Assembly: GCF_024137025.1 (NCBI RefSeq)
Contig: NZ_JAMYJR010000027.1
Coordinates: 124,001 to 188,000 of the forward strand
DNA length: 64,000 bases
Direction of reading: 5' to 3'
Source of the DNA: Paractinoplanes aksuensis
Lineage (GTDB): Bacteria > Actinomycetota > Actinomycetes > Mycobacteriales > Micromonosporaceae
Numbering within the stretch: the stretch's first letter is position 1; each line of letters opens with the position of its first letter. Below the pieces are notes generated by a model. That model had not been told where the DNA came from. It ran no database searches and saw only the letters and a program-made list of their open reading frames with translations. The translations under genes and the position numbers were made by a program. Shown one piece after another: positions 34,313 to 42,895 of this stretch.

Positions 34313-34370
34313 ACGCTATGGATCAGGACCGGTCCGGCTCTTCCCCACGCCTACTCAACCCTTCTGAGTA
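34313..34370 (-). promoter_or_regulatory. Activator-type promoter of the ANL operon
   Basis: On the minus strand the palindrome TACTCAGAAGGGTTGAGTA (34352-34370) is followed by 33 bp, the -10 box TAGCGT (34313-34318), 7 bp and the GTG at 34305. No -35 box is evident, which suggests dependence on an activator. Palindrome and spacings match the promoter of micro-ORF A. Confidence 0.7.
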
Positions 34371-34465
34371 CGCGACCTCATCTGCTTCGATCACGGCCGG
34401 GACCACGGGAGCGGTAGCGGCCCGCCTCGAACGGGGTGCCCCGGCCGGGCCGGGGCACCGTCCGG

Positions 34466-34558
34466 CTACTCCTCGCCGTCGCCGTTCGGGTTGTCCAGCA
34501 CCGTGTCGACGGACAGGCCGCCGATCCCGATGGCGCCGAGCATTTTCTTGAGGACCAC
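34466..34558 (-). CDS. 30-aa Spo0M N-terminus-like small ORF
   Basis: The GTG-started frame encodes VVLKKMLGAIGIGGLSVDTV followed by LDNPNGDGEE. Up to DNPN this matches, from memory, the conserved N-terminus of SpoOM-type sporulation-control proteins (typically VFKKLLGALGVGGPSVDTVL). It then stops after 30 residues, where the full protein has about 250. A good ribosome site (GGGAG, 8 nt) precedes it. It is either a truncated spo0M remnant or a kept micro-protein. Nothing of the rest of Spo0M is seen downstream. Confidence 0.5.
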   Translation of the reverse strand: MVLKKMLGAIGIGGLSVDTVLDNPNGDGEE

Positions 34559-34737
34559 GCCGCACTCCCGAAATTCGATCTACGCATTCGGGACGAAGTT
34601 ATGGGACGCGACTGAACGAGAGCTGTGAGATCCGCCATTATCGAAGAGGGCCCTGAACGCCCTTTCTCACCATTTACTGACCGTGCCCTTTACTTGCCCT
34701 TACCTTGTTTTCAGTCAATTCTCAGGGCATAAGAGAA

Positions 34738-34767
34738 CCGCCGCCCGGCCATGATGGCGGGCGGCGG
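34738..34767 (-). terminator. Terminator of the GlsB-type gene
   Basis: A perfect 10-bp stem (34738-34747 with 34758-34767, CCGCCGCCCG) lies 15 bp after the stop on the minus strand and is followed by TTCTCTTAT. The region 34559-34737 upstream is comparatively AT-rich and holds nothing else I can support. Confidence 0.7.
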
Positions 34768-34781
34768 CTCGGTGTCGCGCG

Positions 34782-35048
34782 TCAGCGGCGGCGGCCGTAC
34801 AGACCGGCGACCAGGCTGACCCCGACGGCGGCCAGCACAACCTGGATGAGCAGCTCGATCCAGTCGACACCGCCGGTGTCGTCGACACCGATGGCCGCGG
34901 CCAGGAAGGTGCCCACGATGGCGGCGAGGATGCCGATGAGGATCGTCAGCCAGATCGGGATGTTCTGTTTCCCGGGCACGACCAGGCGGCCCAGGGCGCC
35001 GATGATCAGGCCGATGACGATCGCGGTGAGAATGCCGGTGACTTCCAC
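34782..35048 (-). CDS. GlsB/YeaQ/YmgE family stress-response membrane protein
   Basis: This 88-aa protein has three hydrophobic helices. The family pattern GLIIGALGRLVVPGKQNIPIWLTILIGILAAIVGTFLA is seen in transglycosylase-associated (YeaQ/GlsB) proteins. These are small, stress-induced inner-membrane proteins of unclear function. The GTG at 35048 has AAGGAG at ideal spacing. It is transcribed alone, with its own terminator, divergent from the CNNM gene. Confidence 0.88.
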   Translation of the reverse strand: MEVTGILTAIVIGLIIGALGRLVVPGKQNIPIWLTILIGILAAIVGTFLAAAIGVDDTGGVDWIELLIQVVLAAVGVSLVAGLYGRRR

Positions 35049-35164
35049 TTCAGCTCCTTGGTACGGGGGTTGCTTCCCTATTTCCCGGACCGGGGGCGCG
35101 GCCAAACCTGAAGTACTATTCGGCGTACCGAATTAATTGAACGACGAGGAGTTGAGACACCGCA

Positions 35165-36451
35165 GTGGGCGGTTACGGATGGCAGATCGTACTTGTGGTG
35201 GTGCTGGTTCTGCTGAACGCGGTTTTCGCGGGCAGTGAGATGGCCCTGGTGTCGCTGCGGGAGAGCCAGCTGCAGCGCCTGGAACGCGAGACCCGCAGCG
35301 GGCGCACGCTGGCCCGGCTGGCCCGCGACCCCAACCGGTTCCTGGCCACGATCCAGATCGGCATCACCCTGGCCGGCTTCCTGGCCTCGGCGTCGGCCGC
35401 CGTGTCGCTGGCCCGGCCGCTGGTCGAGCCGCTCGGCTTTCTCGGCGGCGCGGCCGAGCCCGTCTCGATCGTGCTGGTCACGATCGTCCTGACCTTCTTC
35501 ACGCTGGTCGTGGGCGAGCTCGCCCCCAAGCGCATCGCCATGCAGCGCGCCGAGAGCTGGGCCCTGCTGGTAGCCCGTCCGCTCGACATGTTGTCGGCGT
35601 TCTCGCGCCCTGCGGTCTGGCTGCTGGGCAAGACGACCGACGTCGTCGTCCGGATCACCGGCAACAACCCCGACGCCGGCCGCGAAGAGGTCAGCGCCGA
35701 GGAGATCCGCGACATGGTCCAGTCCCAGCAGGAGTTCTCGGCCGAGCAGCGCACGATCATCAGCGGCGCCTTCGAGATCGCCGACCGGATCCTGCGCGAG
35801 ATCCTGGTGCCGCGGCGCGAGGTGCTCGCGCTCCCGGCCGACCTGCCGGTGGGCGAGGCGCTGGCCCGGCTGGTGGCCGGCGGGCACTCCCGGGCGCCCG
35901 TGGTCGGCCCGGCCGGCCTCGACGACGTGCTCGGTGTGGTGCACCTGCGCGACCTGATCAGCGCGACCGGCGTGGTCAGCGAGCACAAGTTCGCGGCGCT
36001 GTTCCTGCCCGAGACGCTCAAGGTGTCGGACGCGATGCTGCAGATGCGCACCCAGCGTCAGCAGCTGGCCCTGGTCGTCGACGAGCGCGGCGCCATCGAC
36101 GGCATCGTCACCATGGAAGACCTGGTCGAGGAGGTCGTGGGCGAGATCTACGACGAGACCGACCGCGACGTGCAGTCGGTGGTCCACGAGGACGACGGCG
36201 CGATGCTGCTGCCCGGCACGTTCCCGATCCACGACCTGCCGGACATCGGCATCGACGTCGAGAACCTGCAGGACGGTGACTACACGACGGTCGCCGGGCT
36301 GGTGCTGTCCCGCCTCGGCCACATCCCGACCGCGCCGGGCGAGGTCGTCACGCTCGACGACCACCGGGCCGAGGTCACCCAGATCTCGGGCCGGGCGATC
36401 ACCCAGGTCCGGCTGCGCCGGGTCCGGGCGGCGGCGCCGGCCGAAGGCTGA
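35165..36451 (+). CDS. CNNM/CorC-type transporter (hemolysin family)
   Basis: The 428-aa protein has a DUF21/CNNM membrane domain (about 1-190) with the acidic GSEMALVSLRESQL and VGELAPKRIAMQRAE motifs. A CBS pair follows (about 205-330, REILVPRREVLALPADLPVGEAL, LVVDERGAIDGIVTMEDLVEEVVGEI), then the CorC_HlyC C-terminal domain. Members export magnesium or cobalt, or regulate ion balance. The start is a GTG at 35165. The 3' end overlaps the convergent histidine kinase gene by 53 bp. Confidence 0.9.
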   Translation: MGGYGWQIVLVVVLVLLNAVFAGSEMALVSLRESQLQRLERETRSGRTLARLARDPNRFLATIQIGITLAGFLASASAAVSLARPLVEPLGFLGGAAEPVSIVLVTIVLTFFTLVVGELAPKRIAMQRAESWALLVARPLDMLSAFSRPAVWLLGKTTDVVVRITGNNPDAGREEVSAEEIRDMVQSQQEFSAEQRTIISGAFEIADRILREILVPRREVLALPADLPVGEALARLVAGGHSRAPVVGPAGLDDVLGVVHLRDLISATGVVSEHKFAALFLPETLKVSDAMLQMRTQRQQLALVVDERGAIDGIVTMEDLVEEVVGEIYDETDRDVQSVVHEDDGAMLLPGTFPIHDLPDIGIDVENLQDGDYTTVAGLVLSRLGHIPTAPGEVVTLDDHRAEVTQISGRAITQVRLRRVRAAAPAEG

Positions 36452-37784
36452 CGACGGCGTCGATGCCGGTCGGCCGGGCAGCGTCGAGCCGCACCTGACC
36501 GCCACCGGCCTGGACCAGCCGGGCCACCAGGGCCAGACCGAGGCCGGTCCCGCCGCGGGGCGCGCCCGGCGCCCGCCAGAACGGCTCGAGCGCCTTCTCG
36601 CGCTGGTCGGGCGGCAGGCCGGGCCCGGCGTCGACGACGTGCACGGTCACGAGCTCGTCGTCGGCCCGGGCCACGGTCAGCCGGATGGTGCTGCCGTCGG
36701 GCGCGGCGTTCAGCGCGTTGGAGACGAGGTTGTCGAGGATCTGCTCGATCGCGCCCGGCATCGCCGACGCCCACACGGGGCCGGCGGCCCGGGCGACGAC
36801 GGTGATGCCGCGCTCGGCCGCGAGGGGCCGCCAGATCTCGGCCCGGCTCAGGGTCTCGGCAGCGACGTCGACGGCTTCCGGGGCCTCGTCCTGATGCTCC
36901 AGCAGGGTGAGGTCGAGCAGCGTGTTGACCAGCTTGTCGAGCCGCTCGGTCTCGCTGAGGGCGGCCTCCAGCCCGTCGGCGCCGTCCGGCGACACCTCGG
37001 GTTCCAGGTTCTCGAGCCGCAGCCGGAGCGCGGCCAGCGGCCCCTTGAGCTGATGGGAAGCGTGGTCGGCGAACGCGCCGCGGGCGGCCAGCACGCTGTG
37101 CAGGCGCTGCGCGGTGCGGTTGAACGTCTCGGCCAGCCGCCGGAGCTCGGGCGGGCCGCCGGCGATCCGGACCGCGGCCGGGCCGGTGTCGTCGGCCAGC
37201 TGCCGGGTGGCCTGTTCGAGCGCCTTGACCGGGCGGACGATCCAGCGGGCGAGCGCGAGGGCGACGGCGGCGCTGCCGGCCAGGGCCAGCAGGCAGGCCG
37301 CGGCCAGCAGGGCCCAGACCCGGTGGATCTGCTCGGTCACCGGGCCCATCGGCACGCTGAGGCGCACGGCGCCCGAGGTCGGCTTGCCGGCGTGGAACGA
37401 CACCGAGACCGACATCATGCGTACGCCGTCGACGTCGGCGATGCGGTGGCCGATCCGGCCGCTGCGGCCCAGGGCCGGGGCGACGTCGGCGGTATCGGTG
37501 ACCTGCGGCCGGGTGCTGTACATGAGCCGGCCCGACACGTCGAAGAGCTCGACGTGCCCGCCCCAGCGCCGGGCGGCCGCGGTGGCGATGTCCTGGATCT
37601 GGTCGCCGTCGTCCTCGCCCAGCTCGGCGTCGACGTAGGCGGCGACGATCTCGGCCTCCCGCTCGAGCTGCCGGAACGCCTGCTCCTGCTCGCTGTGCCG
37701 GTAGAGGTAGCCCAGCGGCACGGCCAGCCCGGTCAGCACGGCCAGCACGAGCGACAGATAGGTGAGGACGAGGCGACGGGTCAT
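36399..37784 (-). CDS. Sensor histidine kinase
   Basis: The 461-aa protein has two transmembrane helices (about 5-27 and 157-180) flanking an extracytoplasmic sensor domain. A HAMP-like linker follows, then a DHp domain with the phospho-acceptor in HASHQLKGPLAALRLRLE (His244). The HATPase domain shows the N box NLVSNALNAA and G box DAGPGLPP, GGTGLGLALV. It overlaps the response regulator by ATGA. The Lys-Gly after the H-box replaces the common RT or RN pair. The signal is unknown; the neighbouring arabinan genes are not clearly linked. Confidence 0.9.
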   Translation of the reverse strand: MTRRLVLTYLSLVLAVLTGLAVPLGYLYRHSEQEQAFRQLEREAEIVAAYVDAELGEDDGDQIQDIATAAARRWGGHVELFDVSGRLMYSTRPQVTDTADVAPALGRSGRIGHRIADVDGVRMMSVSVSFHAGKPTSGAVRLSVPMGPVTEQIHRVWALLAAACLLALAGSAAVALALARWIVRPVKALEQATRQLADDTGPAAVRIAGGPPELRRLAETFNRTAQRLHSVLAARGAFADHASHQLKGPLAALRLRLENLEPEVSPDGADGLEAALSETERLDKLVNTLLDLTLLEHQDEAPEAVDVAAETLSRAEIWRPLAAERGITVVARAAGPVWASAMPGAIEQILDNLVSNALNAAPDGSTIRLTVARADDELVTVHVVDAGPGLPPDQREKALEPFWRAPGAPRGGTGLGLALVARLVQAGGGQVRLDAARPTGIDAVVSLRPAPPPGPGAAGPG

Positions 37785-38467
37785 CAGCCGGGCACGACGA
37801 GCCGGAACCCGACCCCGCGCCGGGTCTCGATCCAGTCCGGACGGCCGAGCTTGCGGCGCAGCGAGGCGATGTGGAAGTCGAGGGTCTTGCTGCGACTGTC
37901 GGTGGTGGCCCAGATCTGCTCGAGCAGCTTCTGGCGCAGCACCATCGTGCCGGGCCGGGCGGCCAGCATCTCGAGCAGGTCGTACTCCTTGGGCGCGAGT
38001 GTGACGCTTTCGCCGTCGACGAGCACGTCGCGGGTCGCCCGGTCGATGGTGAGCGCGCCGATGACCTGGGGACCGGCCCCGGGCTCGGCCGCCGGCGGCG
38101 CCCCGGCGGCGCGGGTGGCCCGCGAGCGGCGGTCGACGGCCCGGATGCGGGCCACCAGCTCGCGCAGGCTGAACGGCTTGGCCAGGTAGTCGTCGGCCCC
38201 GCCCTCGAGCCCGCGGACCAGGTCGGCCTCGGCCCGGCGCGAGGTCAGCATGATGATGGGGACGCTCTGCGTGCGGTTGAGCTCCCAGCACACGTCGACC
38301 CCGTCGATGTCGGGCAGGCCGAGGTCGAGCAGCACCAGGTCGGCCGGCGGCGCGGCCAGCGCGGCCGCCCCCGTCCCCACGTGCTCGGCCACGATGCCGA
38401 ACCGGGCCAGCCCCTCGACCAACGGCACCGCGATGGCGTCGTCGTCCTCGACCAGAAGCACCCGCAC
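37784..38467 (-). CDS. OmpR-family response regulator
   Basis: The 227-aa protein has a receiver domain (phospho-acceptor Asp48 in LVLLDLGLPD, Lys97 in YLAKPFS) and an OmpR/PhoB winged helix (about 130-225, TLAPKEYDLLEMLAARPG, TLDFHIASLRRKLG). It pairs with the coupled histidine kinase. GGGGGAG precedes the GTG at 38467. The longer frame to 38557 runs into the operator region of the divergent GH43 operon and is not used. Confidence 0.92.
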   Translation of the reverse strand: MRVLLVEDDDAIAVPLVEGLARFGIVAEHVGTGAAALAAPPADLVLLDLGLPDIDGVDVCWELNRTQSVPIIMLTSRRAEADLVRGLEGGADDYLAKPFSLRELVARIRAVDRRSRATRAAGAPPAAEPGAGPQVIGALTIDRATRDVLVDGESVTLAPKEYDLLEMLAARPGTMVLRQKLLEQIWATTDSRSKTLDFHIASLRRKLGRPDWIETRRGVGFRLVVPG

Positions 38468-38530
38468 GCTCTCCCCCTCAGCCCTCACACAAGGCTCCCA
38501 TGTCGGCCCGGCGTGAGCGGCTTCGGTGGA

Positions 38531-38591
38531 GTGAACGATAACAGCCGACCCGGTCAACCATCCTTGACTCTGCCGGTGTTAACGATAACAA
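38531..38591 (+). promoter_or_regulatory. Promoter with two LacI-type operators before the arabinan operon
   Basis: Operator 2, TGTTAACGATAACA (38577-38590), is a near-perfect palindrome with the central CG of LacI-family sites. Operator 1, GTGAACGATAACA (38531-38543), repeats it 46 bp upstream. Between them TTGACT (38564-38569) and TAACAA (38586-38591), 16 bp apart, form a promoter. Operator 2 covers the -10 box. The layout suits DNA looping or cooperative repression by an arabinose-type LacI regulator, which is not in the window. Confidence 0.75.
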
Positions 38592-38650
38592 TCCTGCAGA
38601 TACGACCGTCCCCGTCGCCGTCCGGTCATCCCCCGAAAGGCAGCCCCGAC

Positions 38651-40042
38651 GTGAATCTCTCCCGGCGCAACTTCCATCGTCTGACCGCGCTGAGCGCGCT
38701 GACCACCGCGACCAGTGGAGCCGCCCTGCTCGGCAGTTCGTCGGCCGCGCTGGCGGCCAACACCGCGTACGTGTTCGGGTATTTCAAGGAGACACCGAAC
38801 CAGAGCGGGGACAGCTACGCCCTGCACCTGGCGGTCAGCCCGGACGGGCTGAACTGGCGGCCGCTCAACCAGAACAACCCGGTGGCCACCCCGACCGCCG
38901 GCACCCAGGGCCTGCGCGACCCGTTCATCCTGCGCAAGCAGGACGGCACCTTCGTCGTGCTGGCCACCGACCTCAAGGGCCGGATCTTCAACCTGAACAA
39001 CCAGTACCTGCACGTCTGGGACTCCCCCGACCTGCGCAGCTTCACCGGTTACCGGCGGATCCGGATGCACGGCCTGAACACCCACACCTGGGCCCCGACC
39101 GCGTTCTGGGTGGCCTCGCGCAACCAGTACGCGATCGTCTACTCGGCCAACAACGGGCGCGACGTGCTCATGGCCAACTACACCTCGGACTTCCGGACGG
39201 TCAGCGCCAACGAGGTCTACTTCAGCCCCAGCTTCAACGTGCTCGACGCCGACATCGTGGCCGACGGCTCCACGTACTACATGTATTACAAAAACCTGGA
39301 CAACGGCCTTCTGTACGGTGCCCGGTCGTCCACTGGCGCGGCCAACAGCTACACCACGTACACGAGTGGGCTGCGCCAGGGCAACGCCATCGAGGCGCCG
39401 CTGCTGATCAAGAACAACACCGGGAGCGGCTGGCGGCTGTGGGGCGACTCGTTCAGCCCCGTCAACAACGACTACTACGCCTGGTCGTCGTCGAACGTGG
39501 GCGGCAACTCGTGGACAGCGTTGAACCAGCGCGACTACACCCCGCCGCTGAACGCCAAGCACGGCTCGATCGTCGGCATCACCGCCGCCGAGTACGACGG
39601 CCTGGTCGCCCGGTGGGGCCTGCCGGCCTGGGTGCGCCTCAAGTCGTACAACTTCCCGGACTACTACGTGCGGCACGCGAGCAACCTGGCCCGCATCGAC
39701 CCCTACCCGTTCGACCCGCACCAGGACCAGCTGTGGCGGCTGGTGCCCGGCCTGGCCGACGCGGCCGCGGTGTCGTTCGAGTCGGTCAACTTCCCGGGCC
39801 AGTTCCTGCGCCACAGCAACTACGCGATCCGGTTGGACCCCAACGACAACACGGCCGCGTTCCGGGCCGACGCGACGTTCACGCGGGTGGCCGGGCTGGC
39901 CGACGGCACGTGGTCGTCGTTCCGGTCGTACAACTTCCCGGACCGCTACCTGCGGCACGCGAACTACGTGCTGCGCATCGATCCGCTGAGCGCCGGTTCC
40001 AGCGCGAGCGACCGCCAGGACGCCACCTTCCGCGTCTCCTGA
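38651..40042 (+). CDS. Secreted GH43 enzyme with AbfB (CBM42) domain
   Basis: The 463-aa protein has a Tat-like signal (SRRNFHRLTALSALTTATSG). A five-bladed GH43-type catalytic domain follows (about 38-320, GLRDPFILRKQDGTFVVLATD, HTWAPTAFWV, LDADIVADGSTYYMYYK, GNAIEAPLLIK). The C-terminus is an AbfB/CBM42 beta-trefoil with repeats of the SYNFPDYYVRHASNLARID type. CBM42 binds arabinofuranose side chains, so it likely acts on arabinan or arabinoxylan outside the cell. The GTG at 38651 has AAAGG. The next gene follows after 13 bp and shares the promoter. Confidence 0.85.
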   Translation: MNLSRRNFHRLTALSALTTATSGAALLGSSSAALAANTAYVFGYFKETPNQSGDSYALHLAVSPDGLNWRPLNQNNPVATPTAGTQGLRDPFILRKQDGTFVVLATDLKGRIFNLNNQYLHVWDSPDLRSFTGYRRIRMHGLNTHTWAPTAFWVASRNQYAIVYSANNGRDVLMANYTSDFRTVSANEVYFSPSFNVLDADIVADGSTYYMYYKNLDNGLLYGARSSTGAANSYTTYTSGLRQGNAIEAPLLIKNNTGSGWRLWGDSFSPVNNDYYAWSSSNVGGNSWTALNQRDYTPPLNAKHGSIVGITAAEYDGLVARWGLPAWVRLKSYNFPDYYVRHASNLARIDPYPFDPHQDQLWRLVPGLADAAAVSFESVNFPGQFLRHSNYAIRLDPNDNTAAFRADATFTRVAGLADGTWSSFRSYNFPDRYLRHANYVLRIDPLSAGSSASDRQDATFRVS

Positions 40043-40055
40043 AAGGAGCCTCTCC

Positions 40056-41516
40056 GTGCGCAGAACATCGCTTCGTATCCTCGTGGCCGTCGGCCTCGTC
40101 GTCGCGGGCACCCTCGCCCCCGTCACCGGGGCGTCGGCCGCCACCGTGCAAGCCGGAACGCCGTACGTCTTGGTGAACCGCAACAGCGGCAAGGCGCTCG
40201 ACGTGTACAACCTCGCCACCACCGACGGCGCCGCGATCAACCAGTACACCCGCAACGACGGCGCCTGGCAGCAATGGAAGTTCCTCGACTCGGGCAGCGG
40301 CTGGTACCGGGTGCAGTCGGTCCACAGCGGCAAGGTCCTCGACCTGCCCACCACGGCCGACGGCGTCCAGCTGGTGCAGAACGCCGACCGCAACGACAGC
40401 CGCCAGCAGTTCCGCCTGGCCGACTCGTCCGGCGGCCTGATCCGCCTGATCAACCGGGCCAGCGGCAAGGCCCTCGACGTGTGGGAATGGTCGACCGCCG
40501 ACGGCGCCAAGGTCTCGCAGTACCAGGACCTGGACGGCGCCAACCAGCAGTGGCAGCTGATCGCCCTGGGCAGCGCGGCCGGCTCGTTCACCAACCCGAT
40601 CAAACGCAACGGCCCCGACCCGTGGCTGCAGCACTACAACGGCTACTACTACCTGGCCACCACGACGTGGAACTCGACGATCACCATGCGCCGCTCGGCC
40701 ACGCTGGCCGGTCTGGCCTCCGCCGCCGACCAGGTGATCTTCAACCTGAGCGGCCGGGCCAACGGCTGCTGCAACATGTGGGCGCCGGAATTCCACCTGA
40801 TCAACGGCCGCTGGTACTTCTACTACACGGCCGGCCAGAACGTCTCCGACTACAACCCGACCCAGCGCCTGCACGTGCTCGAATCGGCCGGCACCGACCC
40901 GATGGGACCGTACAGCTTCAAGGCCGACCTGGGCAGTGAATGGGCCCTGGACGCCAGCGTGCTGAAAGTCGGAAGCAACCTCTACCTGATGGGCACGTAC
41001 AACGCGGGCGGCTCGTACGGCCAGTCCAACTTCATCCAACGGCTGACCGACCCGTGGACCCTGACCGGTTCCAGGGTGCGGATGAGTTCACCCACACTGT
41101 CGTGGGAGCGGCAGACCGGCGCGGTCAACGAAGGGCCCGAGCCGTTGTACCGCAACGGAAAGGTGATGGTGGTGTATTCGGCCTCGGCCTGCTGGGGCCC
41201 CGACTACAAGCTGGGTCTGCTGACGCTGACGGGCACTGACCCGCTGAACCCGGCCCACTGGACGAAGAGCGCCAACCCGGTCTTCCAGCGCAACGACGCC
41301 AACGGCGTCTTCGCCCCCGGCCACAACGGCTTCTTCAAGAGCCCCGACGGCACCGAGGACTGGATCGTCTACCACGCCAACGACTCCGCGGGCGGCGGCT
41401 GCGACATGAACCGCTCCACCCGAGCCCAGAAGTTCACGTGGAACGCGGACGGCACCCCGAACTTCGGCACCCCCACCCGCCTCGGCGTAACCCTGACCGC
41501 CCCCTCCGGCGAGTAG
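40056..41516 (+). CDS. Secreted GH43 enzyme with N-terminal ricin-type lectin domain
   Basis: The 486-aa protein has a Sec signal (ending GASAA), then a CBM13/ricin beta-trefoil (about 32-175, VNRNSGKALDVYNLA, QQWKFLD, QQWQLIA). A GH43 domain follows with the base in NGPDPWLQHYNG, the pKa-modulating Asp in WALDASVLKVG and the acid in VNEGPEPLYRNGK. It is probably an alpha-L-arabinofuranosidase or related exo-enzyme. AAAGGAG lies before the GTG at 40056. It is the second gene of the arabinan operon. A Cys pair (GCCNMWAPEFH) sits near the active site. Confidence 0.87.
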   Translation: MRRTSLRILVAVGLVVAGTLAPVTGASAATVQAGTPYVLVNRNSGKALDVYNLATTDGAAINQYTRNDGAWQQWKFLDSGSGWYRVQSVHSGKVLDLPTTADGVQLVQNADRNDSRQQFRLADSSGGLIRLINRASGKALDVWEWSTADGAKVSQYQDLDGANQQWQLIALGSAAGSFTNPIKRNGPDPWLQHYNGYYYLATTTWNSTITMRRSATLAGLASAADQVIFNLSGRANGCCNMWAPEFHLINGRWYFYYTAGQNVSDYNPTQRLHVLESAGTDPMGPYSFKADLGSEWALDASVLKVGSNLYLMGTYNAGGSYGQSNFIQRLTDPWTLTGSRVRMSSPTLSWERQTGAVNEGPEPLYRNGKVMVVYSASACWGPDYKLGLLTLTGTDPLNPAHWTKSANPVFQRNDANGVFAPGHNGFFKSPDGTEDWIVYHANDSAGGGCDMNRSTRAQKFTWNADGTPNFGTPTRLGVTLTAPSGE

Positions 41517-41528
41517 GAACATCCAACG

Positions 41529-41631
41529 GCTACGCCGGGGAGGATCCGGGCACTGCCCGCGATCGCCCCGGCATAGCCCCATCTGACCTGGTACTGATGC
41601 CCGACGGAGCCGGCCGCGCAGCGCGACCGGC
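41529..41631. terminator. Two hairpins between convergent transcripts
   Basis: GGCTACGCCGGGG (41529-41541) pairs with 41567-41579 with one G-T pair. A second hairpin, GCCGGCCGCGC with GCGCGACCGGC (41609-41631), is separated by one base. They fall between the end of the GH43 operon (+) and the end of the AztD-like gene (-). Confidence 0.55.
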
Positions 41632-41648
41632 CCTGTCGAATCCCGTGG

Positions 41649-42821
41649 TCAGTGGTTGGTGAGGGTTCCGCTGATCTCGTTGGGGGTCGCGTCGAGGGTG
41701 GCCGACTTGACGATGGTGCCGCTCGTCAGGTCGAGGTGGTGGACCTTCTTGGTGGCCGGCTCCGTCACGTACGCGGTGGTGCCGCGGACGAACATGGCCG
41801 GGCGGGGCTGCTGCCAGTCGAGCGGCTCATTCCAGGCGCCGACCACGGGCCACGACTTGGTGATCTTGGCCGTGGCCGGGTCGATGACGTGCATCTTGCC
41901 GTCGGTGCCGAGGATCAGGCCCTCGCCGGCCGGGCCGCGGTTGAGCGAGCGGAAGCTGTAGCTGACGCCCTTGGGCATCGGGACCACCGTGAGCTTGGCG
42001 GTGGCCGTGTCGATCAGCGAGAACTGTTCGGGGGCCTCGAGTTCCGCGTCCTTCTCGATTTTGTAGTCGCCCAGCAGGACCGGGGAGGCGTCACTGCCGG
42101 CCTGGTTGCCGATGCGGCTGTAGTCGAGCTCGCTCTGCACCTTGACGAACGCGCCGTTCTTGAACAGCAGCACGCCGTCCTCGCAGCCGAGGCCGACGAC
42201 GTCGCCCTGGGCCACGGCCTCGCCGTGCACGCCGGGGCACTTCTCGTTGCGGGCGATCTCCTTGCCCTGGGCGTCCAGGGCCATCGCGCCGCTGCGGGAC
42301 TCCTCGGTGCCGAGAGTGACGATCATCGTGCCGTCGGCCAGTTCGACCGCCACGCCGTGGTGGGGCTGCTCGGTCTTGTACTGGCGGCCCTGCGGCTTGC
42401 CGTCGGCCAGGCCCTTCGGGTCGAAGCTGTTGACCTCGCCCGTGCCGTCGGTGAACAGGATGGTGCGGTCGCCGTGCCGCACCACGTGGCCGGGCTTCTC
42501 GCCGGGGTAGGCGATGTCGGTCAGCTTGCCGTTGACCGCGTCGAGCACCTGGAAGCCGGCCGCGGTCGAGACGAACAGGCTGTTCGCGTCGCCGGCCGGG
42601 TTGATCCGGTTGAAGCCGTCCAGGGCGATGGTGCGCTCGACCTTCAGGGTCTCGCCGTCGAGGATGTGGATGCCGCCCTCGTACGTGATCGCGACCGGGT
42701 CATTGATGGCCGGCGCCGACGATGCGGCCGACGCCGCCGGCTCGGTCTCGTTGCCGCACGCGGCCAGCGTCAGCGAGCCGACGGCCAGCACGGCCAAGGC
42801 GCGGATGCTGCGTGGTTTCAC
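41649..42821 (-). CDS. aztD: AztD-type zinc metallochaperone
   Basis: The 390-aa lipoprotein (LAAC lipobox at residues 18-21) has a beta-propeller fold. The segments EQPHHGVAVELADGTMIVTLG, RNEKCPGVHGEAVAQGDVVGLGC and TTAYVTEPATKKVHHLDL match the AztD zinc chaperone family. AztD delivers zinc to the binding protein AztC outside the membrane. It has AAGGAG and its own Zur-box-like palindrome just upstream, so it is expressed under zinc shortage. A second AztD-like protein is encoded upstream, beyond aztC. Confidence 0.8.
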   Translation of the reverse strand: MKPRSIRALAVLAVGSLTLAACGNETEPAASAASSAPAINDPVAITYEGGIHILDGETLKVERTIALDGFNRINPAGDANSLFVSTAAGFQVLDAVNGKLTDIAYPGEKPGHVVRHGDRTILFTDGTGEVNSFDPKGLADGKPQGRQYKTEQPHHGVAVELADGTMIVTLGTEESRSGAMALDAQGKEIARNEKCPGVHGEAVAQGDVVGLGCEDGVLLFKNGAFVKVQSELDYSRIGNQAGSDASPVLLGDYKIEKDAELEAPEQFSLIDTATAKLTVVPMPKGVSYSFRSLNRGPAGEGLILGTDGKMHVIDPATAKITKSWPVVGAWNEPLDWQQPRPAMFVRGTTAYVTEPATKKVHHLDLTSGTIVKSATLDATPNEISGTLTNH

Positions 42822-42842
42822 TCTGAACTCCTTAATTCGAAA

Positions 42843-42857
42843 TGGAAATCATTTTCG
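42843..42857. promoter_or_regulatory. Zur box 1
   Basis: TGGAAATCATTTTCG matches the actinobacterial Zur consensus TGAAAATGATTTTCA at most positions on the opposite strand. It lies 22 bp before the aztD start, between aztC and aztD, so aztD can be induced independently. Confidence 0.75.
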
Positions 42858-42895
42858 TTCAATGGTTGGATTCATCCCCGGACGAAGCGCGGAGG

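Noticed and set aside
36399..38467. Two-component system as regulator of the adjacent arabinan genes
   Set aside because: The GH43 promoter has two LacI-type operators and no direct repeats of OmpR type, so adjacency alone is weak evidence.
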